This document shows positions 1-14,030 of a stretch of 64,000 bases of DNA, piece after piece. The stretch lies in the NCBI RefSeq assembly GCF_902635505.1, contig NC_045429.1, positions 464,583,359 to 464,647,358 of the forward strand. Direction: 5' to 3'. Each line of letters begins with the position of its first letter. Position 1 is the stretch's first letter. Below the pieces are notes generated by a model that was not told where the DNA came from, ran no database searches, and saw nothing but the letters and a program-made list of their open reading frames with translations. The DNA comes from Sarcophilus harrisii. Lineage: Eukaryota > Chordata > Mammalia > Dasyuromorphia > Dasyuridae. The position numbers and the translations under genes were made by a program.

Positions 1-1410
<1,410 letters not shown>

Positions 1411-2409
1411 TCCCGAGTCCACAGAGCTCACTTCTCCTGGGGAGGCTGGAGGGGCAGGGCTGGGGAAGAGATCAGGTCATGAGGGGGTGGGTCTGCGGGG
1501 GTGGAAGGCCAACAGCCTCCCATCCCCCTCCTCATGGGAGAGCTGGGAAAGGGAGAAGCCCCCCCACCTCTAAGGAGAGTGGGGGTTAAGAACCCAGGGA
1601 GCCCCATCCCCCTGCTCATGGGAGAGCTGGGCAGCAGAAACAAGCCAGGAGTGGGACAACTTTTATGGGGGACCCCTTGGGCCCCTCCGGAGCCCTGCCC
1701 TGCAGGCGAGGGAGAGGCAAGTCTCTGCCCAGGGCTGCCAGGAGGGGAAAGGGGGAGAGCACCCCTGCAGGCTGAGTGAGCCCCAAGCGGGTTAGAGTCC
1801 CCACCCGGAGCCAGATCATGGGCAGGCTGGGGAGCTCCTCTGCCCCCACTGCTCCCAGAAAAGGGGGCTGAGCACAGGACTCCCACGACTACTTGAAAGG
1901 TCTATTGGACTAGTCTTGGGCATTTTGGCAGAGGGACTCTCCCTGGAGGCCCCCGTCACCCTCTGCCCGGGAGGGGGGAGGGGGCCATCCTCCCAGACAA
2001 GGATTTGCTCATAAACCGGGACAAAAAGACCCCCCCCCACAATCAATTCCTTGGCCAGGAGGTCAAACCAAGCTCCTTCCACGCTCCTCCATGCCCAGCC
2101 CCCGTTGCCAAGTGTTCTCATCCGGGGCCAGGGCTCTCAGGTGCCCAGGTGGGGGTGTGCCAGTGCTGGCACAACGTCGGCCGGGAGGGGCCGGCGCCCG
2201 AGAACAAGGGCGGCAAAGGGGAGCCAGGAGGGCGCGTGCGCACAGACACAAGTGCAGGGGGTGGTCGGGACGGCCCCCGACACCATGGGGCTCTTGCTGG
2301 CATCCTGAGAGGTCGCGGTCAGTGGCCGGGGTCGCTCCGGGAAGGTGTGGGCGCTGCAAGGGCAGCTTCCTCCCTGGGGAGCCCCTCCCCGCCAGGCCCC
2401 TCCCAGGAG

Positions 2410-2760
2410 CCCAGGCCAGGAGGGGGGGGGAAGGGGGGGGGGAGAAAGGCAGGGACTCCAGACCTAGAGCCGGGTGGAGGAGAAGGGAAGGGGGAGGAAC
2501 CGGAGCCGGAGGGAGGGGTGGGAGGGAGAGGGGGAGGGGTAAGAGGAGGAGGGAGGGAAAAGAGAAAGGGGAGGGAGGGGAAGGGGGAGGTTTGAAGAAT
2601 AGGCGGTGGGGGAGGGGCCGAGAAGAGGGGAGGATAAGGGGAAGGAAGGTAAGAAATAGGAACAAGAGAAGGTGGGAGGGACTGGGAGACAGGAAGGAAG
2701 CCACTGGAGGGGGGAGGGCAGAGGGTCAGGGGTGCAGAAGGGAAAGGGGTGTCCGGCGGA
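2410..2760. repeat. Polypurine (G/A) tract
   Basis: The + strand is almost all G and A for roughly 350 bp, with many runs of four or more G. The minus strand, which is sense for gene A, is therefore polypyrimidine. Such sequence can form G-quadruplexes, triplex DNA or R-loops; that is inference. Confidence 0.75.
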
Positions 2761-2993
2761 GGGAGGGGACACCTCTGGCCACAACGAGCCCGTCTCCCCT
2801 CAGAACTGACCGCGGGCCGGCCGGACTGACTGCGACCCAGGAAGGAAGCCCCACACGGAAGTAGCGTCAGAAGACACGGTCGCTTACCCCACCCCTCTGG
2901 CCGTTTCCATGGCAATCGCTCTGGAGAGGAGAGGGGGTCGGCTCCTGGGAAACCGGCTCGGAGGAAGCCGTGGTCCCGCGGCCCGCGCAGTTG

Positions 2994-3005
2994 TGCGCAT
3001 GCGCC
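2994..3005 (+). promoter_or_regulatory. NRF1-type binding site
   Basis: TGCGCATGCGCC matches the palindromic NRF1 consensus (GCGCATGCGC) exactly. It sits in the CpG-rich region upstream of gene A, consistent with a constitutive CpG-island promoter. Use in vivo is inferred. Confidence 0.6.
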
Positions 3006-3132
3006 ACGCACTCCCCCTCCCCTTTCCCTTTCTCGGCCTTCCCTCCCTTTTCTCCCCTGCAGTTTGCCTCGGTGGCCCCCCGGGACCTGCCTGCCTCCCC
3101 CTCGCCACGTGCCAGGCGAGTGGCGGGGATCG

Positions 3133-3238
3133 GGGCAGTCACCCCCAGGGAAATGTGCCATAGCCAGTCGGCGTCTGAGGCAGGATTTGAACTCGGCTCC
3201 GAGCCCCGCACCCTGGCCACTGCGCCCCCCAGCCGCGG
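3133..3238 (-). mobile_element. tRNA-derived SINE fragment, minus orientation
   Basis: Read on the minus strand it has the 'gagttcaaatcc...gcctcagac' pattern of the tRNA head of marsupial SINEs, here GC-rich and diverged ('gtctgaggcaggatttgaac' on the plus strand). Confidence 0.6.
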
Positions 3239-3619
3239 GGTTCAAGAGGAGCCTCTGAAAAGGAAGGAAGCCCTTCCCGCGCTGAAGAAGCGTCCTGGGC
3301 CCTGTCAGAGGCGGACACGCGCCTGCTCCCCCGGGGACCCACATTCTGTTGTCTGGGGAAGACGCGACCACGATGACCCGACGGGGACCCCCGCCCTGCA
3401 TGGAAGGGAAGAGTTGGGGGGCCCCAGAAAGGAAGCGAGCCCCCAGGGAAGGGCTCTGAAAGTGCCGGGGGGGGGGGTCCGGAGCGGGGCGAGGAAGATG
3501 GAACCGGGGGAATCTGCCCCCGGGAACTCTTCCCTTTGCCCTCCTCCCTGCCCCATTTCCCCGAACTCCCCTGCGCTTCCCAACCCCGCTTCTCCTTACG
3601 GCTCCTAACTCTCGTAGGC

Positions 3620-3860
3620 GGCTGAGCCCCTTTCAGGATCGAGCCTGCCAGCCCAGGGCACGCCCCGACCTCACGGGGGCTCCCTTTCTGCTGCGTGATT
3701 TTAAGTTCCGCTGAGGAACTTGTTCTTCATACGCTCTCCACTCGATCTCGTTTTTGCCCTTCCCGGGTCCGTTTGTCCCCTCATTTTGCCCGTAAGTTCT
3801 TCCCTAATCAAACCTGCCTTTTGCCAAAGAGAACGGCCTCGGTGCATTCTTCCCATGACT
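3620..3860 (+). mobile_element. LTR-like repeat fragment, copy 1
   Basis: A stretch around 3635-3730 ('cctttcaggatcgagcctg' through 'cgctgaggaacttg') is clearly related to 31742-31850 ('ccttttcaggatttagcctg' through 'taccgaggaactta'). The two look like copies of one interspersed repeat, possibly an LTR. I do not recognise the family. It is treated as a fossil. Confidence 0.35.
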
Positions 3861-4881
3861 GACCCCCGACTTGCAGTGTCCGCCCTCATCTGGTGTCTAC
3901 ACCAGCCGCATCATGTTGTTGCCAAAACCCCCATCACTATGCTTAGCAATAGAAAAAGAAGGGGTCAAGTTCTTCTGAGAGGTCTTAATGGGGGGAGGAT
4001 GTTATCCCTTTTAGCAAAAGGTACCCCCAGAACAATGACGATGTTCCTTTGCCTCTCAGTTCCTTACCTTTGTCATTTCTTATAATAATACTCCATTACA
4101 ATTATAAATTATTTTTTCAGCCATTAGCCACCCAATGGGGACAAAACTCTGTTTCCAAAGTTTTGCTACCTTTTGCTTTCATAAAAGTGCAGTTATGAGT
4201 ATTATTGTATGTGGCAGTTTTGTTTAGTCATTGATTTCTTTGTCACTTAAACCCAGTGATGGGATAACTTGGATCAAAGGGTATTTAGAAGCCAAGTGAT
4301 TATTGTTGCCTTGTTCCAAACTGTTTTTCTGATTGTTGGACCAAGTCACAGATTCTCCCAACAGGGGTTTAGTGCCATTTACTCCTAGCTCCTCCAGCGA
4401 CCACCACTGTCCCTGTTGTGGACTTGATGGGCATGCAGTCCTGCTTCAGACGTCTCCCCTCGCTGTCTTCTTTGCTGTTAGTGATTGAAGACATTTTCAC
4501 AAGGCAGTAGTTTGTGTCTGTGCTCTCAAAAAATGCTAATTCAAGCCCTGTAACAGCGGTTGGTTTGGGATAGGCTTTGGTTCATAAGTAAACGAATGTG
4601 CGTGTGCATATATGTGTGTGCACGTGTGAATGTGTGTGTGTGTGTATACAAATGTATGTGAATGTATATGAATATGCATGTGTTGATGTTAGTATGTGTG
4701 AATGGGTAGAAATCGGTTTGAGAGTATGGGTATGACTCTGGGAGATGACTAAAAACCATTACATTAAATTCCCCATCCCTATATTTATGCCCACCTGCAT
4801 TTTTGATTTCCTTCACAAGCTAATTGTACAATATTTCAGAGTCTGATTCTTTTTCTACAGCAAAATAACGTTTTGGTCATG
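3861..4881. other. Gene-free sequence with degraded LINE pieces and a TG-rich repeat
   Basis: About 4085-4380 resembles antisense LINE 3' sequence ('cagtgatgggataacttggatcaaagggta'-like text). Positions 4590-4700 are a degenerate (TG)n/(TATG)n simple repeat. No gene seen. Confidence 0.4.
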
Positions 4882-5052
4882 TATACTTATTGTGTATCTA
4901 ATTCATACTTTAATATATTTAACATCTACTGGTCATCCTGGCATCTGGGGGAGGGGGTAGGGGGTAAGAGGTGAAAAATTGGAACAAGAGGTTTGGCAAT
5001 TGTTAATGCTGTAAAGTTACCCATACATATAACCTGTAAATAAAAGGCTATT

Positions 5053-5055
<3 letters not shown>
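4882..5055 (+). mobile_element. L1 3' end, marsupial type, copy 1
   Basis: This ends in 'cctgtaaataaaaggctatt' plus an A-rich tail, a 3' UTR pattern I associate with marsupial L1 elements. It is nearly identical by eye to 32175-32350. The tail runs straight into a (GA)n microsatellite. Confidence 0.65.

Positions 5056-5112
<57 letters not shown>
5056..5112. repeat. (GA)n microsatellite
   Basis: About 28 uninterrupted GA units grow out of the A-rich tail of the preceding L1 copy, a common origin for microsatellites. Confidence 0.9.
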
Positions 5113-5113
<1 letters not shown>

Positions 5114-7200
5114 GAGGGTATGGATGTACATGTGAATGTAGATATATTTTGTGACTACATTTTTAACCTCAGATTGCAGGCTTCTTTGAGAGACATTTAA
5201 TGAGAAGGTTTTTAAAATTTATCTACAAGTATTTGTCTTCATCTGAAGCCAATGGTTTCCTTTGTGAATAAGTTCTAAGATTTTATGTCATTAAATTTTT
5301 TTTTTTTTTTTTATCTTGTTGGGTCACCTCCAGAGGGAAAATGTTTCTTCATGCCTCTTGACCATCAGAGAAGGGATTTTCGCCATCGATTCCAGTCAAA
5401 TTCCTACACACTTTAGATACCAGACTTTTACCACCCGGTTCTGAGATGAAAATTTATCTTCAATGAGACTTGTCTTAGTTTGCTTATTCGGATTTTTTTT
5501 TCCTGAAAAGTTTTTGAATTTTATGGAATTCAAATTGTCCATTTTCTCACTTAGCATCATCTCCCTTCTTTATTGGCTTGTGATTTCTTCTTCAACTCAG
5601 GGCACATCTTTCTTCCATTTTCTTCCTCTATTATCTTTGTTCTTTCTGCTAGGACCTTCAATATTTAAGCAGCATCTTCACTGACAGTTTCTAGGGTATT
5701 TGAAGTAAAAAGCACGCCTTTGCCCATTCTCTTGAAAACTGCTCTTCAGTTTTCTTGGGAGTTTTTGACAAATGGAGCGATTCATCCACTAGTTTGTGTT
5801 TACCCAATCTGGAATATTAAGTGAAAACTCAAGATAAAGGAGAAAGAGAACATCTGAAGAATAAGAGTCACCAGGCCTAGAAAGGGGGAAATTAAAGTGA
5901 TTAAAAAACAAAAAACAAAAAAATCCCCCAAACATGGCAAATGTATGTCAGAGGGGGAGAATGGCTGACCTCAGGATTTTCAAGAAAAGATTGGGAACAC
6001 AGGCTGCAAACTGGATCAAGAGAATGTCTGAAAAAAATGCAGTGGGGATCCCAAAGGCTGGAGTGGTTTCCACAAGAAAAAGTCAAGCTCCCTTGACTCC
6101 ACGGTACCAAGCTACCTTGGCCTTGGTTCCCCATTTCACATTCAAGGTTTCTATAAAAGTACTAATTGTGAATCATTAATGATAAAACAATCTTTATAGA
6201 AATAAAGGATGGTTCAGATGATTGACAAGATCTTCATCAAAAATAGTTATTAGGCAGATTTCAGACTTACATGAACCATTGCTAAGTGAAACAAGAAGAA
6301 TCAGGAAAACAATTGAATCTATAAATGGAAAAACCATTTTATAATGTCTGGACTAGCTCTCTGGAGGGCCTCAGGATCAGTCAGAGTCAGGATCAAAGTC
6401 CTTGGTCTTTAGGAGGAGAAATGAAGGAGGCAGGCAAGTTGCCACATGGCTCATCAAAGATGGATCCTGGACTATAGAGTCTGAAGCCTGAAGTCCTCTC
6501 CTTAGAGTGCTGTGGTAAAGAGGTTGTGTCCCTTTCCCTCAATCCTTGCCACTGATTACCTTATCACAACACATTCAGCAAGCCCCAATAGTGAGGAGAG
6601 CCATCACATCACCATATGTTTATAGAACCATTATCACACCTTGAGTAGGTAATTAGCTTTAAGTGTTTTTCTGTCTTAGATTCAAATACACCTTTTCAGA
6701 GTTCCAGCCCTCTATGCCATTTACAATTCATTTGCAGTCGAATTAATAAAACAGTGAATAAAAATGAATTAAAAAATGAAATTGCTTTCATTGCAACTAA
6801 GGGGCATATAATATTTTCCTGATCTTGATCCCTTCTTCATTCTAATTCCTCTCCATCCACAATAACTTGTGTTTCTTTTGTATATAATTATAAGTGGTCA
6901 GGTTATCTCCTCTTGTAGACTGAGTTTTAGAGGGCAGGGGCTGTTTCTATATTATTTTTGTGATACAAGCATGTAGCATAAGCTAGGAACTTTTATTTAT
7001 TGATTTATTACTTGATAAGTGGTCATTTATCTGTAAAATGGAAATAATATCAACTTTCCAGGATTATGATGAACAAATGTGCTAACAATTGCAAAGCACT
7101 TAGCACAGTGCCTGACATAAATACTATGTATCTTACTCATTTTCTTTCCTTTTTGATCTGATTTTTCTTATACAACAAGATAATTGTATAAATATATTGA
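5113..7200. other. Gene-free region with LINE and MIR-like remnants
   Basis: About 5320-5690 looks like antisense LINE sequence. About 6180-6350 resembles LINE-derived text. About 6915-7140 carries MIR/CORE-type repeat sequence ('gagggcaggggctg'; 'tctgtaaaatggaaataat'; 'gcacttagcacagtgcctg'). Nothing coding recognised at 5700-6180. Confidence 0.4.
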
Positions 7201-7830
7201 GTTTAACATATTTTAACATATATAACATATATTGGATTGCTTGCCATCTAGGGGAGAGGGTGGGGAGAAGGAAGGGAAAATTTGGAACATAAGGCTATGC
7301 AAAAATCAATGTTGGAAAAATTATCCATGTGTATGCTTTGAAAATAAAAAGCTTTAATACAAAATAAGTATTATATAAATATTAATTGTTATTATTCTTG
7401 AGATAAGCATAAGAAAAATATTTTATTTGCAACATGTGCAATAATGAAATAAAGTCAGCAAATAATTTGTTGAAATATAAATGAGGTTAAAAGAAAAAAA
7501 AAACAGGAAAACATTGTACACAGCAGCAGCAGGATATATAGCAACAGCAAGATACATAGCAGCAGCAAGACTGTTTGAGAACCAACTATAATAGACTTAG
7601 TTCCATGATCTAAAGAAATTTCAAAAGAAATTTTGAATGGAAAATGCCATTGGCATCCACAGAGAGAACTATGGAGACCAAATGCAGACTGAAGCATATT
7701 ATTTTCACTTTTATTTCCTTTCCTTTTTTCTTTCTTGTGGTTTTTCCCTTTTGTACTGATTTTTCTTCCCCAACATATTAAAAATGAATGTACATATAAC
7801 CTTAACAATTAAGTTAAATTAAAATAAAAA
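7201..7830 (+). mobile_element. L1 3'-end fragments, plus orientation
   Basis: Two pieces are seen. 7220-7355 ends in 'tgaaaataaaaagcttta' and is a LINE 3' UTR. 7560-7830 contains the 'atgcagactgaagcatatta' block that follows L1 ORF2 in marsupials. Both are short and non-coding. Confidence 0.55.
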
Positions 7831-8054
7831 AAAAGTTCACTGAATTCATCTATAAATTTCATGTTACATACTAGCCCAATGGCCAAACAAATTTCTCATA
7901 AAAATGTTAAAAATTCTTAATTATAAATATGTTTAGGATTTTGAATAATTAATGAAAAAGCTAGATATACAGGGAGCCTAGCATTGCCATGTCCCAAATT
8001 ATTTTATATCAATCATTTTTTTTAAATCTCTTACACATTTAATATGAATCAATT

Positions 8055-8820
8055 CTTTTTTTTTTTATTATACATTTTTTAAAAAAACTTTTTATTGACA
8101 GAGCCCATGCCTGGGTAGTTTTTTTTTTTTTACAACATTATCTCTTGCACTCACTTCTGTTCCGACTTCTCCCCTCCCTCTCTTCACCCCCTCCCCCAGA
8201 TGGCAAGCAGTCCTATATAAGTTAAATATGTCACAGTGTATCCTAGATACAATGTATGTGTGCAGAACTGAACAGTTCACTTATTGTACAGGAAGAATTG
8301 GATTCAGAAGGTAAAAATAACCTGGGAAGAAAAACAAAAATGCAAGCAGTTTACATTCATTTCCCAGTGTGCTTTCTTTGGGTGTAGCTGCTTCTGTCCA
8401 TCCTTGATCAATTGAAACTGAATTAGATCTCTTTGTTGAAGAAATCCACTTCCATCAGAACACATCCTCATACAGTATTGTTGTTGAGGTATATAATGAT
8501 CTCCTGGTTCTGCTCATTTCACTCAGCATCAGTTCATTTAAGTCTCTCCAGTCCTCTCTGTATTCATCCTGCTGATCATTTCTTACAGAACAATAATATT
8601 CCATAACATTCATATACCATAATTTACCCAACCATTCTCCAGTTGATGGGCATCCATTCATTTTCCAGCTTCTAACCACTATAAAGAGGGCTGGCACAGC
8701 CATTTTGGCACATACAGGTCCTTTTCCTTTCTTAAGTATCTCTTTGGGGTATAAGCCCAGTAGAAACACTGCTGGATCAAAGGGTATGTATTCACAGTTT
8801 GATAATTTTTTTGAGCATAG
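8055..8820 (-). mobile_element. L1 3' end with ORF2 C-terminus, minus orientation
   Basis: On the minus strand, 8769-8455 is open for 104 residues and reads like the L1 ORF2 C-terminal region ('LLGLYPKE', 'CPSTGEWLGKLWYMNVMEYY', 'LNELMLSEMSR'). The 3' UTR and tail run down to about 8055. It is a 5'-truncated copy and looks relatively young for the region. Confidence 0.7.
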
Positions 8821-9738
8821 TTTATATCAATCATTTTTAAACCATAAAAAGAGAACTTGCATAAAGCTTTGAGATCTCCTTATGCAGAGAGTTGACCCAA
8901 ATGTACAAAACCAAAAGCTATCCTCCAATAAATGGTCAGCAGGTATCCACAAATCAGGTTCTGCCAGGGCTAAGAGAATAATATGTGCCCTGAGAGTGCC
9001 CTGAGAGAAATGGTCGTTGAATTGAAGCTAATGGTTACCAAAGATGAAAAGAAAAAGAGAAGAGAGCTCAGGATAGAGGCTGGAATGATACCAGAAGTTA
9101 AAGTTGTGGTTAAAGACTTGTGATAGTTAACCAGGATGGAAGGATTAGAAAGGAAAGAACATTTGCCTGAAAACTCCGAGAGGAAAGAAAAGAGTATCCA
9201 GGAAGACAATGTGACCCCTCCTTCCCCCCCGCCCCCGCCATGCCAAAAGCTGCAGAGAGCAGAGCAAGGAGGACTTTGGAAAGAACACTTTCTGTAGAAG
9301 CCAGATCCTGGCAGGTTTAGAAGAGAGGCAGAGAAGTGAAAATAGCTTTGCCCTGTTAGATGAGAAAGGGAGGAGAGATACAGGCCAACAGCTGGAGGAT
9401 GGAGGAGTAACTAGCAGATAAGGAGAGACTGAAGACTGAGTAAGGGGCAAAGAAAAGTGAAGAATGAAGCAATCTGCTGGAGAAGACAGGATAGGATGGG
9501 ATCAAGGATACCTGCAGAAAGGTTAGCCTTGGTTAGGAAGTGAGTGGAATAAAGGATGAAATTGTGGTGGAGAATGTCAGAGAGATGTGCAAATAAGGAG
9601 AAGAGATAGCTTGTGGTGAATGGCTTTGATTTAAGAGGTCCACTGCTGAGATCACAGAGGGAGGTCTGAGGAAAGAATTAGAAGGGAAAAGAGAGGAGGA
9701 GGGAAGTAAAGAGGAAAGGAAGGGGAGAAAGAGGGAGA

Positions 9739-9782
<44 letters not shown>

Positions 9783-12030
9783 GTGAAGGAGGGAGGGAGG
9801 GAGAGGGAGAGGGAAGGAGGGAGGGAAGGAAAAGAGAGAGAAAAGGGAAGGGGAGAGGAAAAAATGAGGAGAGATGGGGATAAAATGAAATTGATTCAGG
9901 AAATAAGAGTAATTGAGATTTCTGACTCAGAGAAGAAATATTAAAAAATAGTAATCATCAAGAGTAACTGTATTGGTGGGGGATAATATGTCAGTAGAAT
10001 ATCACACAAGTATAGTAAGACATTATACAATAAGCCCAATATTACAAAGTACTTGGGGAAGAGTTCTTATTCAAGGGGAATTGCTGAGAAAATAAGAAAA
10101 CATTTTGGCCAAGAATAGGTTTTAATAACAATACTACATATTATAAAGGGATTAAACAATCAAGAAATAAAAGATCTCATCTCTTTCTTTTAAAAAAAAT
10201 TGAGGAAAAGAGAAGGTCCTACCTTCCATAACTAAGAGGCAGAAAATTCATAAGTAGACTCAGATTTGAATTCATACAGACCAGTTGACAATTTTGAGTA
10301 TATTATATTTAAATTTAAAATCCTTTTGCATGAATAAAAATGCAGCTAAAATGAAAAAAAACTTTGCATCAAATAATTCAGAGTAATTTCACACGAATGA
10401 AGAAGTAAAACTTTTCTTAGAAGAAAAAATGTTCATAAGCTTTAAGAAGAGAAAGAGAATGAAAACAACATCATTCTTGCACCCCTCTGATTCCAGGCCC
10501 TTGGATACTACTGGGCAGGGCCCGAAGTGAGGAAGAGTGATACTTTCTGGCTGTGAAGTAGCTTACCCACTGCTTGTCCCAGTGTTCTCATTTGGAACAG
10601 GACCCACTTCCTAGAGTGCTCAGCATGACATCATCTGGCACATGGGAAGCACTCTTTAGATAATAATTATCTTCATCCTCAATCAGGATCAGCAGCTCTG
10701 CAGGAGGACCAGCCTATCCAGGTGCTGCTAGGAAAGGTCTCAGAGTTCCTCTGACCCAGGAAATCCACTCCTGGGCACATCATCTGGGAGATCAGTGACA
10801 GAAAGGAGAGGGATGGAGGAGCCAAAGAAGTCATGGCAGAATTATCTGCAGGGGCAAAAGCTGCTGAACAAATTCTAATCTAGGCGGGTCATGGAACATG
10901 ACTATGATGTAAGGAACAACAAATAGGATGGAAGCCAGCAAACACAGAAGAAAAAGCAGAAGTGACAGAAAATATACAGGAAGACAAACCCATGAAGGCC
11001 AACTGCAAAGCCAATGGCTTGATTCAAAGGCCGAGAGCACCCTCTGGTGACCAAGGTTCACACACTTGCTTTCTGGGGAGGAGATCCTGTTGTCCAGGGC
11101 TCCCCTTTCTGGGGGTCAGTCGCTGCTTCCTGGGACTCTTCCCTCTAGTCTCTGAGGTGCTTCCTCTCCTTCTCACTGGGACAAGCCATGGAAGATTCCA
11201 AACAAGCTCAGCTTTCCAACAATCACCCCCCGCCCCCCCCTCCCCCCGAAAAGCTGAAAATGAACACCAGATCAAAGAAATTCAAGGAAAATCAAGGAGT
11301 CCAGTCCATAACAACACAAGGACACCTATGGAGGTTCTAATTAGAAATGAGTCAAGGGACCAAAGCTAAAGTATAATGGGCATATGGGGACCCAAGAGTT
11401 GGGGAAACTCAGCTCCAGTGAGGGACTTTATAAAGAGAAAGAGGGCTAAAGACAGTTCCCAAGTCTAGCCAGCAAGCTAGCTCCCATTATCATCAGAGCA
11501 TCAAATATGTTTCCTCTTGCTTCAGCTAGAAGATCTTATTGGGCTTGGATATTGCCAAAGATGGGACAGAGGGTAAACTCTGAACCCTGCCAAAGCCAGA
11601 GCTGTGAGGAGACAAGGATCCAAATAGCCACCCACAACTGTAGTGAGAAACAGCCCCATCATGAGGAGAGCCTTGGCAATCCACTCAAAAGTTGGAGGGG
11701 CCAGAACCTCTCAGGCTAGGAACAAAGGTGGGAAAAATGAGGAAACCAATGAGAACTTCTTATGCAATAAAGAAAAAAAAAAAACTATGGAATAAGAAAA
11801 AGCAATGAAGTAAACTAGAACATCCCAGTACCCCTACCACAAAACAAAGACCAAAAACAAACCCAAATCCAATTAACCAAACAATAACAGCAACAATAGC
11901 TTGGACTACAGGAGTAAGAGTGAAAAACAGAATGGAGCAAATGATTCATTGAGACAAGAAACACTAGAACAGATATAAAAGATTAAAAGAAATATACAGG
12001 GATCATAAAATGGGTATCGTAGAAAATCTT
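8821..12030. other. Gene-free, purine-rich region
   Basis: No gene recognised on either strand. Positions 9690-9860 hold a long GA/GGA-rich simple repeat. Sequence around 8940-9690 is A/G-rich without a family I know. A moderately GC segment at 10480-11350 has no open frame with recognisable protein. Weak LINE-like text starts near 11760. Confidence 0.4.
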
Positions 12031-12655
12031 GCAGGTAGATGCCTGCCAAAATTGACTTTGAAGAATTGGAAATTGAGGGATGCTCATTAATTGGGGAATG
12101 GCTGAACAAATGGTGGTATGTGATTGTGATGGAATATTATTATGTTATAAGAAATGATGAGCAGGATGTTCTCAGAAAAACCTGGAAAGACTTCCCTGAG
12201 CTCAGACAAAGCAACAAGTGCTGGATACAAAGTAACAACAAAAGCATGAGATGATCTGCTGTGAAGAATTTAGCTCTTCTCAGAGATACAATGATCCAAG
12301 GCAACTCTGAAAGATTTAGGATGAAAAGTGCTGTCCATATCGAGAGAAAGAATTGATACCTGAATGCAGACTGAAGTATACCTTTTTGTTTTTACTTTAT
12401 TTTTCTTGAAGTGTTTTTTTTTTGGGGGGGGTTGTTATGTTTTCTTTCACAACATGACTATTATGGAAATATTTTGCTTCACTACACACACACACACACA
12501 CACACACACACCCCTATATTGAATGGTTTGCATTCTCATTTGATGTGGGGTGGGGAGGGTGGAAGAGAGAAAATCTGTAAGTCAAAGTTTTAAAAACAAA
12601 TGCTAAAAATTATTTTTACAAGTAACAGAAAAAAATAAAATACTAAACAATGAAA
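12031..12655 (+). mobile_element. L1 3' end, plus orientation
   Basis: Positions 12039-12254 translate to a degraded L1 ORF2 C-terminus ('GCSLIGEWLNKWWYVIVMEYY', 'RNDEQDVLRKTWKDF'). This is followed by the usual 3' UTR blocks and a tail near 12650. A (CA)n run at 12485-12512 lies inside the UTR. Confidence 0.65.
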
Positions 12656-13947
12656 AAATGACTGAAAACACATTAATGAGAGATCATTTTAAAATCAGAA
12701 AGCTTGATGTTTGGCAGAATTCACTTGTAAGTTCACTTTTTTCTGTTTAAAAATGTTTTTGCTTGAGTTTTTTCTGAGTGTCTTTTCTATGAGATTGTTA
12801 TTAAAATCTGTTTCTTATTTTGTTAATTTGAGTATCTTGCATTTTTATAATTACCCATTTAGCTTGTTACAAATTTTGTTGGCCAAGATAGTATCTAATA
12901 ATTTTGTGATTTACCCTTCAACTATTAATTCTCTATTATTTTTGGTGCTGACAATTTAACTTTTATTCCTTTTTTATTTTTTTTGTCTCAGTTTTTCCTA
13001 TAAACTGATTATTTGAATGTATTTTTTATTCAATTTTATTTTGATTTTCAAAATTTGTATTTTAGGGTTTAGTTGGAGCTTTTAAAGTGTTGCTTTTCTA
13101 ATTTCTAGTTGTAGGTAAATTAATCAACATATTCATTCTTTTATTTCTAGATGAAAACATTTAGAGATTTATATATTTCTGTGAGGCCATCCCTAAGGTT
13201 TCAGCTTGCCATTTCATTACTGTTATTTTCTTTCACAAAATTATTTCTATGATTTGTCCTTTGTTTTACCAGTTCTTTGGAATTAATATTTCTTACATTT
13301 AGATTTCAGTTCTTTATTCAAAGGTCACTTAATAATTATAATTTTTATTACATTGGAGTTAAGAAAAGTTTAATTTTTTTTCCACACTTAAGAGGTTATT
13401 ATACATTTGTATATGTCAGTTTTTTAAAAGATACTGTGCACCGCTGACAAACTGATATATCTCTTTCTAATCTCATTTTGTAAGTACCAGAGAGCCTGAT
13501 TCAGGTCTTTGATTTACTTTTTGTTGTCAGTTTTATCTAGGTCTAAAAGAAGCAAATTGAGTCACCCAGCTATTATTGCTTTACTATCTGTTTCTTCTTG
13601 TAATTTCACAAACTTTTCCTTCCAGTACATAAATGGTCTGCCATTTGATTCATATACATTAAATACTGACACTATTTCATTAGTAACATTATTTTAAACT
13701 GATAGTTTTTTTTTTTGAAAATGCAAACCAGCTGTGTTTCATTTTAAAGGGAAGAAATCCCTGCTGTGCCACCTGTCTGCTGTCGAGATGCCCAAATCAG
13801 AGAAGGTCTTCACAACATAGAAGGGATAAAACCTTGAAGGTCTTTTTTTTTTTTTTTTTTTTTTTTTCCTCAAATAGTCTAGATAGATCTCAGTGGTAGT
13901 GGTGGGGGTGGGGGGGATTTGGGGATGATATCATAAGATTACTATTG
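12656..13947. other. AT-rich, probably antisense LINE sequence
   Basis: T-rich text on the plus strand, for example around 13500-13690, resembles antisense LINE coding sequence. A poly(T) tract lies at 13842-13867. No gene seen. Confidence 0.35.
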
Positions 13948-14030
13948 ACAGCTAGATCATGCAATTTATAGAGTCAGAAGACCTGAGTTCAAATCCTATC
14001 TCTGACTTCATTAAATGGGTATCATAGAAC
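13948..14030 (+). mobile_element. tRNA-derived SINE fragment
   Basis: The pattern 'gacagctagat...gagtcagaagacctgagttcaaatcct' is the head of the common marsupial tRNA-derived SINE. The tail is missing. Confidence 0.65.

Larger units (their letters stand above)
1411..3600. promoter_or_regulatory. GC-rich, CpG-rich promoter region of gene A
   Basis: GC content and CpG density rise sharply here relative to the AT-rich sequence to the right, in the place expected for the 5' end of minus-strand gene A. It contains a 300-bp purine-rich tract (about 2410-2760), a palindromic NRF1-type site (2994-3005) and a minus-strand SINE fragment (about 3133-3238). Positions 1515-1545 and 1600-1632 hold two copies of a short 'catgggagagctggg' repeat. 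Long open frames here are GC artefacts with no recognisable domain. I did not resolve the non-coding first exon or the start site. Confidence 0.6.

Noticed and set aside
2319-3401. 360-codon minus-strand open frame
   Set aside because: Low-complexity Pro/Ser/Leu translation of the polypurine tract and promoter; no domain or splice context.
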